The position numbers and the translations under genes were made by a program. From Pantoea cypripedii (GTDB lineage Bacteria > Pseudomonadota > Gammaproteobacteria > Enterobacterales > Enterobacteriaceae), in the NCBI RefSeq assembly GCF_002095535.1, contig NZ_MLJI01000001.1, positions 1,973,832-2,037,831 on the forward strand: 64,000 bases of DNA. The letters run 5' to 3'. The notes below the pieces were generated by a model, which had not been told where the DNA came from, searched no databases, and saw only the letters and a program-made list of their open reading frames with translations. Below are positions 52,374-62,485 of this stretch, piece by piece. Within the stretch, counting starts at the first letter, position 1. The number at the start of each line of letters is the position of its first letter.

Positions 52374-53534
52374 ATGATGGTTTTTCAGCGATATGTCATT
52401 GCGGGTCTGGCGTTTCTCATTGTCGCCTGCGACCAGAGTGCAGAGAACAAACCCGGGGCAATGGTCACGGAAGTTGGCGTAAAAACGCTGCAAACAGAAC
52501 CGGTGACACTGACCAGTCAATTGACAGGGCGGGTCACCGGCACCATGACGTCAGATGTACGTCCGCAGGTGGGAGGGATTATCCAGAAACGCCTGTTTAC
52601 CGAAGGGGATGAGGTTAAAGCCGGTCAGGTGCTTTACCAGATTGACCCGGCCAGTTATCAGGCCAGTTATGACGAAGCGGTCGGGCAACTCAAAAATGCC
52701 ATCGCGGTGGTGAAAAGCAGCAAACTGAAAGCCGAACGTTATGCGGCGCTGGTGAAAGAGAACGGTGTTTCCCGTCAGGATGCCGATGATGCGGAAGCCA
52801 CTTACCAGCAGAATATTGCTTCGGTTGCGCAGTACAAAGCGGCGGTAGAAAGTGCGCGTATCAACCTGAATTATACCCAGATCAAAGCGCCGATCAGCGG
52901 CCGTATTGGCATTTCATCGGTGACACCCGGTGCGCTGGTGACGTCCGAGCAGACCACGGCACTGGCGACGATTCGCGCCCTCGATCCGATTTATGTCGAT
53001 CTGACCCAGTCCAGCGTGCAATTGCTGAAGCTGAAACGCCAGCAGGCGTCACTGAACCAGAACAGCGATGAGGTGCCGGTGACGGTGCAGCTGGAAGACG
53101 GCTCTACTTATGATCGCACCGGTAAGCTGGAACTGACTGAAGTCTCGGTGGATGAATCGACCGGTACCGTCACGCTGCGCGCCATCTTCCCCAACCCGGA
53201 TCACCAACTGCTGCCTGGCATGTATGTCCGAGCCAGTGTCACCAATGGTGTGAAAAACGATGCGATCCTGGCGCCGCAGCAGGGGATTACCCGTGATGCG
53301 AAAGGCAATGCCACCGCGCTGGTGGTGGATAAAGACAACAAAGTGGCAAGCCGTGAAGTGGTGACCGATCGGGTGATTGGCAACAAATGGCTGATCGACA
53401 GTGGCCTGCAAAGCGGCGACAAGCTGATTGTCGAAGGGACTGGCAAAGTGCAGCCAGGCCAGACCGTGAAAGCGGTAGAAACGGGCACCACCACCACGAC
53501 TGACACCAGCGCGAATACCGCCGGAGGAAACTGA
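52374..53534 (+). CDS. RND efflux periplasmic adaptor (AcrA/MexE-like lipoprotein)
   Basis: The 386-aa protein has a lipobox (AFLIVACD), the biotinyl-lipoyl part (VRPQVGGIIQKRLFTEGDEVKAG), a helical hairpin (about 95-160) and a beta-barrel (INLNYTQIKAPISGRIG). It links the inner-membrane pump to the outer-membrane channel. The gene lies 2 bases before the pump gene. Confidence 0.93.
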   Translation: MMVFQRYVIAGLAFLIVACDQSAENKPGAMVTEVGVKTLQTEPVTLTSQLTGRVTGTMTSDVRPQVGGIIQKRLFTEGDEVKAGQVLYQIDPASYQASYDEAVGQLKNAIAVVKSSKLKAERYAALVKENGVSRQDADDAEATYQQNIASVAQYKAAVESARINLNYTQIKAPISGRIGISSVTPGALVTSEQTTALATIRALDPIYVDLTQSSVQLLKLKRQQASLNQNSDEVPVTVQLEDGSTYDRTGKLELTEVSVDESTGTVTLRAIFPNPDHQLLPGMYVRASVTNGVKNDAILAPQQGITRDAKGNATALVVDKDNKVASREVVTDRVIGNKWLIDSGLQSGDKLIVEGTGKVQPGQTVKAVETGTTTTTDTSANTAGGN

Positions 53535-53536
53535 TT

Positions 53537-56500
53537 ATGTTGGCTCAGTTCTTTATCCGCCGACCGGTGTTTGCCTGGGTGATTGCCATCTGCATCATGA
53601 TGTTCGGTATCCTCAGCATCAAAAACCTGCCGATTGCGCAATACCCTGATGTGGCACCGCCGCAAATCAGTATTCAGGCAACCTATACCGGTGCGTCAGC
53701 GGAAACGCTGGAAAGCAGCGTGACCCAGGTGATTGAGCAGCAACTGACCGGTCTTGATGGTTTGTTGTACTTCTCGTCTACCAGTACCGCGTCAACCGGC
53801 CAGGTCAAAATCACCGTCACCTTCGAACAGGGCACTGACCCTGATATTGCCCAGGTCCAGGTGCAAAACAAGGTGCAGCAGGCGGAAAGCCGTTTGCCGG
53901 ACGCGGTGACCCAGCAGGGTGTGACCGTCGAGAAGGCACAGAGTGACTTCCTGCTGATCATGGCGCTGTACGACAAAAACAACAAAAGCACCTCTGCGGA
54001 CGTGGCTGACTACCTGGTCAGTAACATGCAAGACACCTTGGCTCGTCTGCCGGGCGTCGGTAGCGTGCAGGTGTTTGGTGCGGAATACGCGATGCGTATC
54101 TGGCTGGACCCGGCGAAACTGGCTTCCTATTCATTGATGCCTTCTGACGTGGAAACCGCGCTGGAAGCGCAGAACACCCAGGTCTCATCCGGTCAGTTGG
54201 GGGCACAACCCGCCAGTAAAGAGCAGCAACTGGTCGCCACTGTGCGTTCCCGTTCGCGTCTGCAAACGCCAGAGCAGTTCCGCAATATCGTACTGAAAAG
54301 CCAGACAGATGGTTCAGTGGTACGGTTGAGCGATGTGGCGCGAGTGGAAATGGGGGATGATGACTACAGCGCCAACGTGCTGGCCAATGGTCATCCGGCC
54401 TCGGGTATCGCGATTCAGCTGGCGTCCGGTGCCAACGCACTGTCCACCGCCGAGGTCGTTAAATCCACGGTCGATGAGTTCCGTAGCAGCCTGCCAACCG
54501 GTTATGACATCGCCTATCCGCTCGACAGCACCGACTTCGTTAAAATCTCGATTGAAGAGGTGGTCAAAACTCTCGTTGAGGCGATTGTGCTGGTGGTGAT
54601 CGTGATGTTTGTGTTCCTGCAAAACATCCGTACCACGTTAATCCCGGCGATTGCCGTTCCGGTGGTGTTGCTCGGCACCTTTGGCGTGCTGGCGGTGTTC
54701 AACTACTCGATCAACACCCTGACGATGTTCGGGATGGTGCTTGCCATCGGGCTATTGGTGGATGACGCCATCGTGGTGGTAGAAAACGTTGAGCGCGTGA
54801 TGCGTGAAGAACATCTGCCGCCACGGGAAGCGACCGAAAAATCGATGAAGGAGATCACCGGTGCGCTGATCGGTATTGCGCTGGTGTTGTCGGCGGTGTT
54901 CCTGCCCATGACTTTCTTCAGCGGTTCAACCGGCGTTATCTATCGCCAGTTCTCCATCACCATTGTGTCTTCGATGGTGCTGTCGGTGATCGTCGCCCTG
55001 ACGCTGACCCCGGCGTTGTGCGCCACCATGCTGAAACCGCACGATCATGAAAGCGGGCAGAAAGGCTTTTTCGGCTGGTTTAACCGCAGCTACGAGAAAA
55101 TCCAGGCGCGTTATCACGATAAAGTCGGGCATGTGATTCACAGCTCGGTGCGTTACCTGCTGCTGTACGCGGTGCTGCTGATTGGTTGTGCCTTTATGTA
55201 TCTGCGTCTGCCGACCGGCTTCCTGCCGACTGAAGACCAGGGTTATATCATGGTGCAATACACGCTGGCTCCGGGTGCCACGGAAAACCGTACCAGCGAA
55301 GTCCGTCGTCAGATCCAGCAATACTTCGCCACCAAAGAGAAAGATAACGTCAACGTCAGCATGCTGGTGAACGGCTTCAGCTTTGCCGGTAGCGGGCAGA
55401 ACGCCGGTGTGGGCTTTATCTCGTTGAAAAACTGGAGCGAACGTAAGGGCGCGGCCAATACCGCTGATGCCATTGCCGGACGCGCCATGATGAACCTGTC
55501 CGCTATCCGTGATGCGCAGGTGTTTGTCCTGTCGCCGCCGTCCATCTCAGGTTTGGGTCAGTCGAATGGCTTTACCTTCGAATTACAGGGACGCGGCGCC
55601 ACCGATCGTGACCAGTTGCTGAAGCTACGCAACCAGTTGATTGCCGATGCCAATCAGGACCCGGTGCTCAGCAGCGTTCGTGCCAATACCTTGCCAGATC
55701 TGCCGCAGTTGCAGGTGGATATCGATGACGAGAAAGCCCAGTCGCTTGGCCTGACCATCAGCAATATCAACAGCACGCTAAGTGCGGCGATTGGCGGCAC
55801 GTACGTCAATGACTTCACCGATCGCGGCAGGGTGAAAAAGGTCTACATGCAGGGTGATGAAGAGTTCCGCAGTAAACCAGAGGATATCGATAAATGGTTT
55901 GTGACGGGTACCGATAGCGACGGTGACACCACGATGGTGCCGTTCTCGTCATTCTCTACCTCGCACTGGACTTATGGCCCGGATGTGCTGTCTCGCTACA
56001 ACGGTCTGTCGTCCTATGAGATTCAGGGGGCGTCGGCAAGCGGCAAAAGTTCCGGTGATGCCATGACGGCGATGGAGAAGCTGGCGAGTAAATTGCCACA
56101 AGGCACCACCTTTGCGTGGAGCGGTTTGTCCTACCAGGAGCGACTGGCCGGTAACCAGGCGGTATCGCTGTATGCCATCTCGCTGATGGTGGTGTTCCTG
56201 TGTCTGGCGGCGCTGTATGAAAGCTGGTCGGTGCCGTTCTCGGTAATGATGGTGGTGCCACTGGGTGTGTTTGGCTCCCTGCTGGCGATTACGCTGCGCG
56301 GTCTGGAAAACGATGTTTATTTCCAGGTGGCACTGCTGACCATCATCGGTCTGTCGACCAAGAACGCCATCCTGATCGTGGAATTCGCTGAGGATAACTA
56401 CCGCCGAGGGGAAAACCTGGTGAAAGCGGCGATGCACGCGGCATCGATGCGCTTGCGTCCGATCATTATGACCTCGCTGGCGTTTACTGCCGGGGTATTG

Positions 56501-56698
56501 CCGCTGGCAATATCGACCGGTGCGGGTGCTAACAGCCGTATCGCCATCGGTACCGGCATTATCGGCGGTACCATTTCCGCCACGTTGTTAGCCATCTTCT
56601 TAGTTCCGCTGTTCTTTGTGCTGGTCCGTCGCGTATTCCCTGGGATGCCGCATAGCCATGCGAGCCACACTGCAATTGCTGAGAAAACGGGGGAATAA
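53537..56698 (+). CDS. RND multidrug efflux pump (AcrB family)
   Basis: The 1053-aa inner-membrane proton antiporter has the HAE1 features FFIRRPVFAWVIAI, the proton relay Asp pair in GLLVDDAIVVVENVERVM and the Lys in GLSTKNAILIVEFAEDN. It has two large periplasmic loops. It should export hydrophobic drugs together with the adaptor and outer-membrane protein. Length is normal and the frame intact. Confidence 0.95.
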   Translation: MLAQFFIRRPVFAWVIAICIMMFGILSIKNLPIAQYPDVAPPQISIQATYTGASAETLESSVTQVIEQQLTGLDGLLYFSSTSTASTGQVKITVTFEQGTDPDIAQVQVQNKVQQAESRLPDAVTQQGVTVEKAQSDFLLIMALYDKNNKSTSADVADYLVSNMQDTLARLPGVGSVQVFGAEYAMRIWLDPAKLASYSLMPSDVETALEAQNTQVSSGQLGAQPASKEQQLVATVRSRSRLQTPEQFRNIVLKSQTDGSVVRLSDVARVEMGDDDYSANVLANGHPASGIAIQLASGANALSTAEVVKSTVDEFRSSLPTGYDIAYPLDSTDFVKISIEEVVKTLVEAIVLVVIVMFVFLQNIRTTLIPAIAVPVVLLGTFGVLAVFNYSINTLTMFGMVLAIGLLVDDAIVVVENVERVMREEHLPPREATEKSMKEITGALIGIALVLSAVFLPMTFFSGSTGVIYRQFSITIVSSMVLSVIVALTLTPALCATMLKPHDHESGQKGFFGWFNRSYEKIQARYHDKVGHVIHSSVRYLLLYAVLLIGCAFMYLRLPTGFLPTEDQGYIMVQYTLAPGATENRTSEVRRQIQQYFATKEKDNVNVSMLVNGFSFAGSGQNAGVGFISLKNWSERKGAANTADAIAGRAMMNLSAIRDAQVFVLSPPSISGLGQSNGFTFELQGRGATDRDQLLKLRNQLIADANQDPVLSSVRANTLPDLPQLQVDIDDEKAQSLGLTISNINSTLSAAIGGTYVNDFTDRGRVKKVYMQGDEEFRSKPEDIDKWFVTGTDSDGDTTMVPFSSFSTSHWTYGPDVLSRYNGLSSYEIQGASASGKSSGDAMTAMEKLASKLPQGTTFAWSGLSYQERLAGNQAVSLYAISLMVVFLCLAALYESWSVPFSVMMVVPLGVFGSLLAITLRGLENDVYFQVALLTIIGLSTKNAILIVEFAEDNYRRGENLVKAAMHAASMRLRPIIMTSLAFTAGVLPLAISTGAGANSRIAIGTGIIGGTISATLLAIFLVPLFFVLVRRVFPGMPHSHASHTAIAEKTGE

Positions 56699-56699
56699 C

Positions 56700-58127
56700 A
56701 TGTCAGCAAAACTTTTAGTGATCTTTTTACCCTGTTTCCTGGCGGGCTGTGTCTCACTGGACCCGGACTATAAACGACCAGAAGCCCCGGTGAGCAAAAC
56801 CATGCCTTCCGGCGAGGCCTATCGTTCATTGCAGGGCGCTCAGGCGGCTAATTATCGTGATATCGGCTGGCAGGAATATATTCTCGATCCGCAACTGCGT
56901 CAGGTGGTGGCGATGGCGCTGGATAGCAGTCGCGATCTGCGTGAAGCAGTCGCCAGTGTCAAAGCCGCCCATGCGCAGTACGGTGAGGAACGGTCGGAGT
57001 TATTCCCAACCATCAATGCGGGTGTCAGTGGCACCCGTTCACGAGCCCTGACGGGCGAAGGCAACCAGACTGCGATCAGCAACAGTTATGAAGCCGAGGG
57101 CAGCGTCAGTTCATTCGAGCTGGATTTGTTTGGCAAGAACCAGAGCCTGACGCGCGAGCAATATGAAACTTATCTCGGCACGCTGGAGGGGGCACGCAGT
57201 ACGCGCCTGACGGTGTTGTACAACACCGCAGATTACTGGTTACAGCTGGCGGCCGATCGCAGCAATCTGGCGATCGCCAAAGATACGGCGGAAAGCGCCC
57301 GTCAGTCGATGGAAGTGACGCGCAAGCAGATGGAACATGGCACCGCCTCAATGGTGGATCTCTCCTCTGCTGAAACCACTTATCACTCGGCGATGGCGGA
57401 TGTGGCCAGTTACACCACGGATGTGGCGCAGGATAAAAACGCGCTGGATTTGGTGGTGGGACGCAGCGTGCCGGATAACCTGTTGCCACAGGGTATTGAT
57501 GCGCTGGGGCAGGCATTCCGCGAGGTGCCAGCCGGTGTTTCGTCGGATGCGCTGTTGAATCGTCCGGATGTACTGGAAGCGGAACATAACCTGAAGTCAG
57601 CCAATGCCAGTATTGGCGCGGCGCGCGCCAACTTCTTCCCCACCATCTCGCTGACCACCAGCGGTGGCGTGGGCAGTTCTGACCTTTCTTCACTGTTTAA
57701 AAACGGTGCCGGGATTTGGTCGTTTGCGCCGAGCATCTCGCTGCCGATTTTCACCGGTGGTTACAATATTTCGCAGCTGAAATACACCAAAGCGGAGAAG
57801 GAATACTACGTCGCGGCGTATGAGAAAGCGGTGCAAACGGCGTTCCAGGAAGTGGCGGATGCGCTGGCACGGCGTGGCACCATCAACGACGAGTTAACCA
57901 GCCAGCGTAATAACGTGACGGCCTCGCAGACCTACTACCATCTGGCAGATCTGCGTTATCGCAACGGCATTGATACCTACCTGGATGCACTGACCGCGCA
58001 GCGCACGCTGTATAGCGCGCGCACCAGCCTGGTGACCACCCAACAGGCCTATTACCTGAATCTCATCACTTTCTACAAAGTGATGGGTGGCGGGACCGCA
58101 TTGAAAGAGTCGGAACTCAAGCTGTAA
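56700..58127 (+). CDS. Outer-membrane efflux lipoprotein, NodT family
   Basis: The 475-aa protein has a lipobox (FLAGCVSLDPDYKRPEAPV) and two outer-membrane-efflux repeats, the second with LNRPDVLEAEHNLKSANASIGAAR. It forms the TolC-like channel for the pump. ATG 56700 lies 1 base after the pump stop. Confidence 0.94.
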   Translation: MSAKLLVIFLPCFLAGCVSLDPDYKRPEAPVSKTMPSGEAYRSLQGAQAANYRDIGWQEYILDPQLRQVVAMALDSSRDLREAVASVKAAHAQYGEERSELFPTINAGVSGTRSRALTGEGNQTAISNSYEAEGSVSSFELDLFGKNQSLTREQYETYLGTLEGARSTRLTVLYNTADYWLQLAADRSNLAIAKDTAESARQSMEVTRKQMEHGTASMVDLSSAETTYHSAMADVASYTTDVAQDKNALDLVVGRSVPDNLLPQGIDALGQAFREVPAGVSSDALLNRPDVLEAEHNLKSANASIGAARANFFPTISLTTSGGVGSSDLSSLFKNGAGIWSFAPSISLPIFTGGYNISQLKYTKAEKEYYVAAYEKAVQTAFQEVADALARRGTINDELTSQRNNVTASQTYYHLADLRYRNGIDTYLDALTAQRTLYSARTSLVTTQQAYYLNLITFYKVMGGGTALKESELKL

Positions 58128-58133
58128 AATCCC

Positions 58134-58158
58134 GTGGGCCGATTAAATATCGGCCCAC
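58134..58158. terminator. Hairpin after the efflux genes
   Basis: GTGGGCCGAT and ATCGGCCCAC form a perfect 10-bp stem, but no T run follows at once. It may be a weak terminator or a processing stem before the TetR gene. Confidence 0.5.
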
Positions 58159-58197
58159 GACGACGAATTCGTACATTTTTTTTGATGAGGTTTCAAA

Positions 58198-58779
58198 TTG
58201 ACCAGGAAAGACTTTGAAGATTTTACGCTCCAGCGCAAACAGCTGATTATTAGTGCGGCGAAAGTCTGTTTCAGTCGTTCTGGTTTTCATGGTGCCAGCA
58301 TGGCAGAGATGAGTGCTGAAAGTGGGCTGGGTGCGGCACAGATATATCGTTACTTCAGCAGCAAAGAATTATTGGTGATTGAAACGGTAAAGGTCATCGC
58401 GACAGAATGGCGCACCTTTCTGGAAAATAAACTCAGTCAGCAACCGCAGATGGCAGATATTATTGCCAGAGATTCGGTATTCTGGCAGGGATGGTCAATT
58501 AAGGACCAGTGTTTATTGCTGGAAGTCTATTCTGAGGCTTCACGTAATGCCAGTGTGCGTGACATTCTCGCTGAGCAAGAGCAACAATTAATTGCCATGC
58601 TGGATAATGTATTTCAGCAGCGGGAACCCCAGGCGACGGCGGAGCAACGTTTTAATCAGATCCATTTTTTGTTACTGCTGATTGATGGTGTGGCCTGTCG
58701 TACTTTTGTTGACGATGGTTTAGATCAACAGGAACTGGCGCGTCTGAGCACGATTCTCAGCGAGCATTTATTGCCTTAA
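58198..58779 (+). CDS. TetR family regulator (downstream of the RND operon)
   Basis: The 193-aa protein has the TetR helix-turn-helix (AAKVCFSRSGFHGASMAEMS, GLGAAQIYRYFSSKELL). The start is a TTG at 58198, preceded by GAGG. It lies 70 bases after the channel gene in the same direction, so it may share transcripts and control the pump. Confidence 0.88.
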   Translation: MTRKDFEDFTLQRKQLIISAAKVCFSRSGFHGASMAEMSAESGLGAAQIYRYFSSKELLVIETVKVIATEWRTFLENKLSQQPQMADIIARDSVFWQGWSIKDQCLLLEVYSEASRNASVRDILAEQEQQLIAMLDNVFQQREPQATAEQRFNQIHFLLLLIDGVACRTFVDDGLDQQELARLSTILSEHLLP

Positions 58780-58780
58780 T

Positions 58781-59356
58781 TTATTGTTTAACCACGGTAT
58801 TGTTCACGTCGTTGATAATGCCGTCAAAAAATGGCACAAAGGACGGTGCAATGTCGCGTTGTTTCATACTGCGGCGGATAATAATGCCGTCAATAATCAG
58901 TGACAGCACATATAAGCGGGTATGGATAACATTGCTGTCTTTCTCAGGATGCAGTGCCTGTTCTTTAGCAATAAAATTATCTTTCAGATTTTGCCAGGCA
59001 TTGGTCATGATTTGCATAATGCGCGGGTTACGCATCGATTCAGACGATATTTCCATTAATAACACAATATCATTTTCCACTTCACGCGGTACCAGCCCGG
59101 CGGAAAACAACGGCAGGCGTGCCTGACCCCCTGATTTGGCAATTTTTTCCAGATCATCATTTAAGCGATCTTTTAAACGTTGCGTGATGTTTAACACCAG
59201 CGCTTCGATAATCGACTCTTTATTGGTGAAATATTTATAAATCAAACCCACGCTGATATTTGCCTCACGGGCAATATTCTGGATTGAAGTCTGGTGAAAG
59301 CCTTTAAGCCGCATGCATTGTTCTGCTGCGGCAAGAATTTGCTCTGTCCGATTCAT
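58781..59356 (-). CDS. TetR family regulator (convergent)
   Basis: The 191-aa protein has the TetR N-terminus (AAEQCMRLKGFHQTSIQNIAR, NISVGLIYKYFTNKESI) and a variable ligand domain. Its end meets the first TetR gene tail to tail, one base apart. Its target is uncertain: its own promoter, the pirin gene or the pump. Confidence 0.88.
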   Translation of the reverse strand: MNRTEQILAAAEQCMRLKGFHQTSIQNIAREANISVGLIYKYFTNKESIIEALVLNITQRLKDRLNDDLEKIAKSGGQARLPLFSAGLVPREVENDIVLLMEISSESMRNPRIMQIMTNAWQNLKDNFIAKEQALHPEKDSNVIHTRLYVLSLIIDGIIIRRSMKQRDIAPSFVPFFDGIINDVNNTVVKQ

Positions 59357-59522
59357 TTTGTATGGCCTGCGGAAAGTAAGCGCTTATTTTACGTAATTTC
59401 CGCAACGATGGCGAATGATCAATTGTCAAAAAATTTGATTTAACCGAGCAAATCCCCCTACTGGTGTGCAATTTTCCAGTCACTATCATGGTTGCCATAA
59501 ACTGATTTTGTGGAGGCTGAAA

Positions 59523-60227
59523 ATGAACGTGTTACGTGCACAGCGCGACCAGCTGTTTGAATATGGTCCTTTTACCATTCGCCGCCAGCGTCCTGGCGAG
59601 GCGTTTGGCCCGCTGGCGATTGTGGATCAGATGACGCTGAAAACCGGCGCGCGCGTACCGATGCACAGCCATCAGAATGATGAGATCTTCACTTACGTCT
59701 GGCGCGGTTCCTCCCAGCATCAGCATGAAGATGGCGAACGCACGCCGCTTAACGCCAAACGCGTGATGGTGGTGAATGCTGGTGACGGTTTGCGTCATGA
59801 GGAATCGGCACCGCTGATCGAAACCGAAATGTTGCAGGCGTATATCCGGCCCGCCAGCGCGGGTGGCGAAGGGCGGGTGCAGCAATTCACGCGTGGCGAG
59901 GGCGCAGCGATAAATGCCTGGACGCTGTTGGCCGGACCTGAAGGCAGTGATGCACCGCTGACGTTACGTCAGGCGGTGTATGCCTGGGATCTGAAACTGG
60001 AAAGAGACCAGCAAATTCAGGTGCCGCAGCGTGAGGGCTTTGCCGTCTGGATCACCCTGCTGGAGGGTGTGGTGCGTATCGGTGAGCAGCGGTTGCATAA
60101 AGGTGATGCGGTCAGCGATGCGGCATCACTGCCGGATATTCGCGGAGAACGTGATGCCACGCTGATCTGTTTCCTGGTGAAAGCCGATGCGCCCGCGGTG
60201 CTGAGTGGTACGGTCAGCGGGCAATAA
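59523..60227 (+). CDS. Pirin family protein
   Basis: The 234-aa bicupin has the pirin signature FGPLAIVDQMTLKTGARVPMHSHQNDEIFTYV with metal His residues and MVVNAGDGLRHEES. Bacterial pirins include quercetinases and redox regulators. ATG 59523 follows GGAGGCTGAAA; the longer frame is not used. It is divergent to the TetR gene. Confidence 0.9.
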   Translation: MNVLRAQRDQLFEYGPFTIRRQRPGEAFGPLAIVDQMTLKTGARVPMHSHQNDEIFTYVWRGSSQHQHEDGERTPLNAKRVMVVNAGDGLRHEESAPLIETEMLQAYIRPASAGGEGRVQQFTRGEGAAINAWTLLAGPEGSDAPLTLRQAVYAWDLKLERDQQIQVPQREGFAVWITLLEGVVRIGEQRLHKGDAVSDAASLPDIRGERDATLICFLVKADAPAVLSGTVSGQ

Positions 60228-60447
60228 TCATCGCGCGCTGAGTGCGGTTGTAGGCAAGAATGCTGATAACCGCACATTCCCCCCCCGATCAAAACACTTC
60301 TCATTTTCACATCCTGTTAACGATCCGTGACCCGCCTCTTAGTTTTGCAGCGTCGAGCCGTGCAATATTCTGACATATCGCAATACTAGATATATCTAAT
60401 TATTCGTTATCGCACCGTCATCCACGTCATCAATGCAGGGAGAAATC

Positions 60448-61230
60448 ATGGATCTGGGCATACGCAATAAAATCGCTTTTGTCTGCGCGTCGTCACAGGG
60501 GCTGGGGCTGGCGTGTGCGCAGGCACTGGCGGCAGAAGGGGTGCGCGTCACGCTGAACGGGCGTTATGAAGCCAAATTGCAGGACGCTGCTCAGCGGTTG
60601 CGTGAGGAAAATCCAGCGGCGGAAATCAGCTACATCTGCGCGGATTTAACCAGCGAGGCCGGGCGTAGCAGCATCATCAGCGCTTTACCGCAGGTTGATA
60701 TCCTCGTTACCAACAATGCCGGGCCACAGCCTGGGGCATTAACGGACTGGGAAGCGAGCGCGTTGCGTGAGGCGATGGAAGCCAACTTTATTCCTGCGAT
60801 TCAGCTGATCCGCGCCTGGCTGCCTGCCATGCAGACACAGGGCTTTGGCCGCATTATCAATATCACTTCGGCGATGGTGAAAACGCCACATTACATGATG
60901 GGGCTCTCCACCTCGGCGCGTGCGGCGTTAACCGCGATGTGCAAAGCGATCAGCCAGGACGTGGTGCGTGACAACGTCACCATAAATAACCTGCTGCCGG
61001 AGCGGATCGATACACCACGCCAGGAATTTATGCTGCAACGCCTGATAGCCAAAGAGGGCATCAGCCGCGAAGAGGCACGCCAGAGGAATGTGCAATCCAT
61101 TGCCGCCAGACGCTACGGCACACCGGCTGAATTTGGTGCCGCCTGTGCGTTTCTGTGCAGCCAGCAGGCCGGGTTTATTTCGGGTCAGAACCTGCAACTG
61201 GATGGCGGCTCCTATCCGGGGTTGATCTGA
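60448..61230 (+). CDS. Short-chain dehydrogenase/reductase
   Basis: The 260-aa SDR has a cofactor loop variant CASSQGLGLACA, TNNAGPQPG and INITSAMVK with Ser. The usual Tyr of YxxxK is replaced: the segment reads HYMMGLSTSARAALTAM, and LSTSARAALTA is the altered site. This divergence is typical of a group of SDRs found with FAH hydrolases. GCAGGGAGAA precedes ATG 60448. It begins a four-gene unit. Confidence 0.82.
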   Translation: MDLGIRNKIAFVCASSQGLGLACAQALAAEGVRVTLNGRYEAKLQDAAQRLREENPAAEISYICADLTSEAGRSSIISALPQVDILVTNNAGPQPGALTDWEASALREAMEANFIPAIQLIRAWLPAMQTQGFGRIINITSAMVKTPHYMMGLSTSARAALTAMCKAISQDVVRDNVTINNLLPERIDTPRQEFMLQRLIAKEGISREEARQRNVQSIAARRYGTPAEFGAACAFLCSQQAGFISGQNLQLDGGSYPGLI

Positions 61231-61607
61231 TGACTGAGCTGATTCATCAATTGCTGGCGTTTGAACAGCAGCGGCAGCGCGCGCTTATCGAAGCGGATTT
61301 AACCGCGCTGGAAAACATGCTGGCAGCGGATCTTATCCATATCCACAGTACCGGCATGGTGCATAACAAAGCGCAGTTTCTGGCGCATGTGAAACGGATG
61401 GGGGGATTTGTGGCTATCCAGCGTGACCCTCCGGAAATTCGTATCGAAGGTGATATCGCCATCCTGACGGGCAACACCCGTAACCGGGTGCGGCGGCTGG
61501 AAACCGGTGAAGAAGCAGAGCGTTACGGCTTCTCGACGCTGGTACTGCGCCGTATCGCCGGTGGCTGGCAAATTCTGCTCTCGCAGTTAACCCCTCATCA
61601 GGTCTGA
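61230..61607 (+). CDS. NTF2-like (SnoaL/DUF4440) protein
   Basis: The 125-aa protein has the cone-shaped NTF2 fold pattern (ALENMLAADLIHIHSTGMVHNKAQFLAH, FSTLVLRRIAGGWQILLSQ). Such proteins are isomerases, dehydratases or binding proteins. The ATG overlaps the SDR stop as TGATG, showing coupling. The longer frame from 61155 is rejected. Confidence 0.85.
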   Translation: MTELIHQLLAFEQQRQRALIEADLTALENMLAADLIHIHSTGMVHNKAQFLAHVKRMGGFVAIQRDPPEIRIEGDIAILTGNTRNRVRRLETGEEAERYGFSTLVLRRIAGGWQILLSQLTPHQV

Positions 61608-61624
61608 CAGCAAAGGAAAACAGC

Positions 61625-62485
61625 ATGAAACTGGTACGTTTTACCGAACAGGGCCGCACCCGCATTGGCAAAGTGGTGGGGGATCAGGTGATTGATCTCT
61701 CTGGTGTACCTGGTGTGGGGGATTCCATGCGCCAGCTGCTGGCAGGATTAACGCCGCTGCGCCCGCGCCTCGCAGCAGCAGGTTCTCCGGCCTTCGCGTT
61801 AAGTGCGGTACAGCTGGAAGCGCCAATTCAGGACGCGCAGAAATTTCTCGGCATTGGCATGAATTACCGCAAACATGCGGAAGAAGCGCGTCAGGCGGGC
61901 ATTCCGATTCCGCAAAGCCAGCTGTGGTTTAACAAACAGGTTTCCTGCATCAACGGGCCGTTCGCACCGGTGGTGAAACCCGATGCCAGCAACAAAATGG
62001 ATTACGAAATCGAACTTGGCGTGGTGATCGGCAAACGCTGTCGTCACGTTAAAGCCAGTGAGGCGGCAGGCGTGATTGCCGGTTATCTGATCGTCAACGA
62101 TGTCTCGGCGCGTGACTGGCTGCACAAGTCACCGACCTTCACACTGGGTAAATCCTTCGATACCCATGGTCCGATCGGGCCGTGGATCACCACTGCCGAT
62201 GAAATCCCCGATCCCCTGCGGCTGGAGATGAAGTTGTTCGTCAATGGCGAACTGCGTCAGCATGCCGACAGCGGCGACATGATTTACGACATCTATGAGC
62301 AAATTGCCTATCTCTCGACGGTGATGACGCTGGAGCCGGGCGACATTCTGGCGACTGGTACGCCCTCCGGCATCGGTGCGCCGACCGGACGCTTTTTACA
62401 ACCCGGTGATGTGATGCGGCTGGAGATTGCAGGCCTCGGTCATATCGAGAATCCGGTGGTTGCCGAAACCTGCCAGGAGGCATGA
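61625..62485 (+). CDS. Fumarylacetoacetate hydrolase family protein
   Basis: The 286-aa protein has the FAH metal site: GMNYRKHAEE, DYEIELGVVIGKR, the GYLIVNDVSARDW segment and the end motif GDILATGTPSGIG. These enzymes split or decarboxylate oxo acids or hydrate dienoates. The TGA overlaps the next ATG. It is probably the carbon-carbon cleavage step of the cluster. Confidence 0.92.
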   Translation: MKLVRFTEQGRTRIGKVVGDQVIDLSGVPGVGDSMRQLLAGLTPLRPRLAAAGSPAFALSAVQLEAPIQDAQKFLGIGMNYRKHAEEARQAGIPIPQSQLWFNKQVSCINGPFAPVVKPDASNKMDYEIELGVVIGKRCRHVKASEAAGVIAGYLIVNDVSARDWLHKSPTFTLGKSFDTHGPIGPWITTADEIPDPLRLEMKLFVNGELRQHADSGDMIYDIYEQIAYLSTVMTLEPGDILATGTPSGIGAPTGRFLQPGDVMRLEIAGLGHIENPVVAETCQEA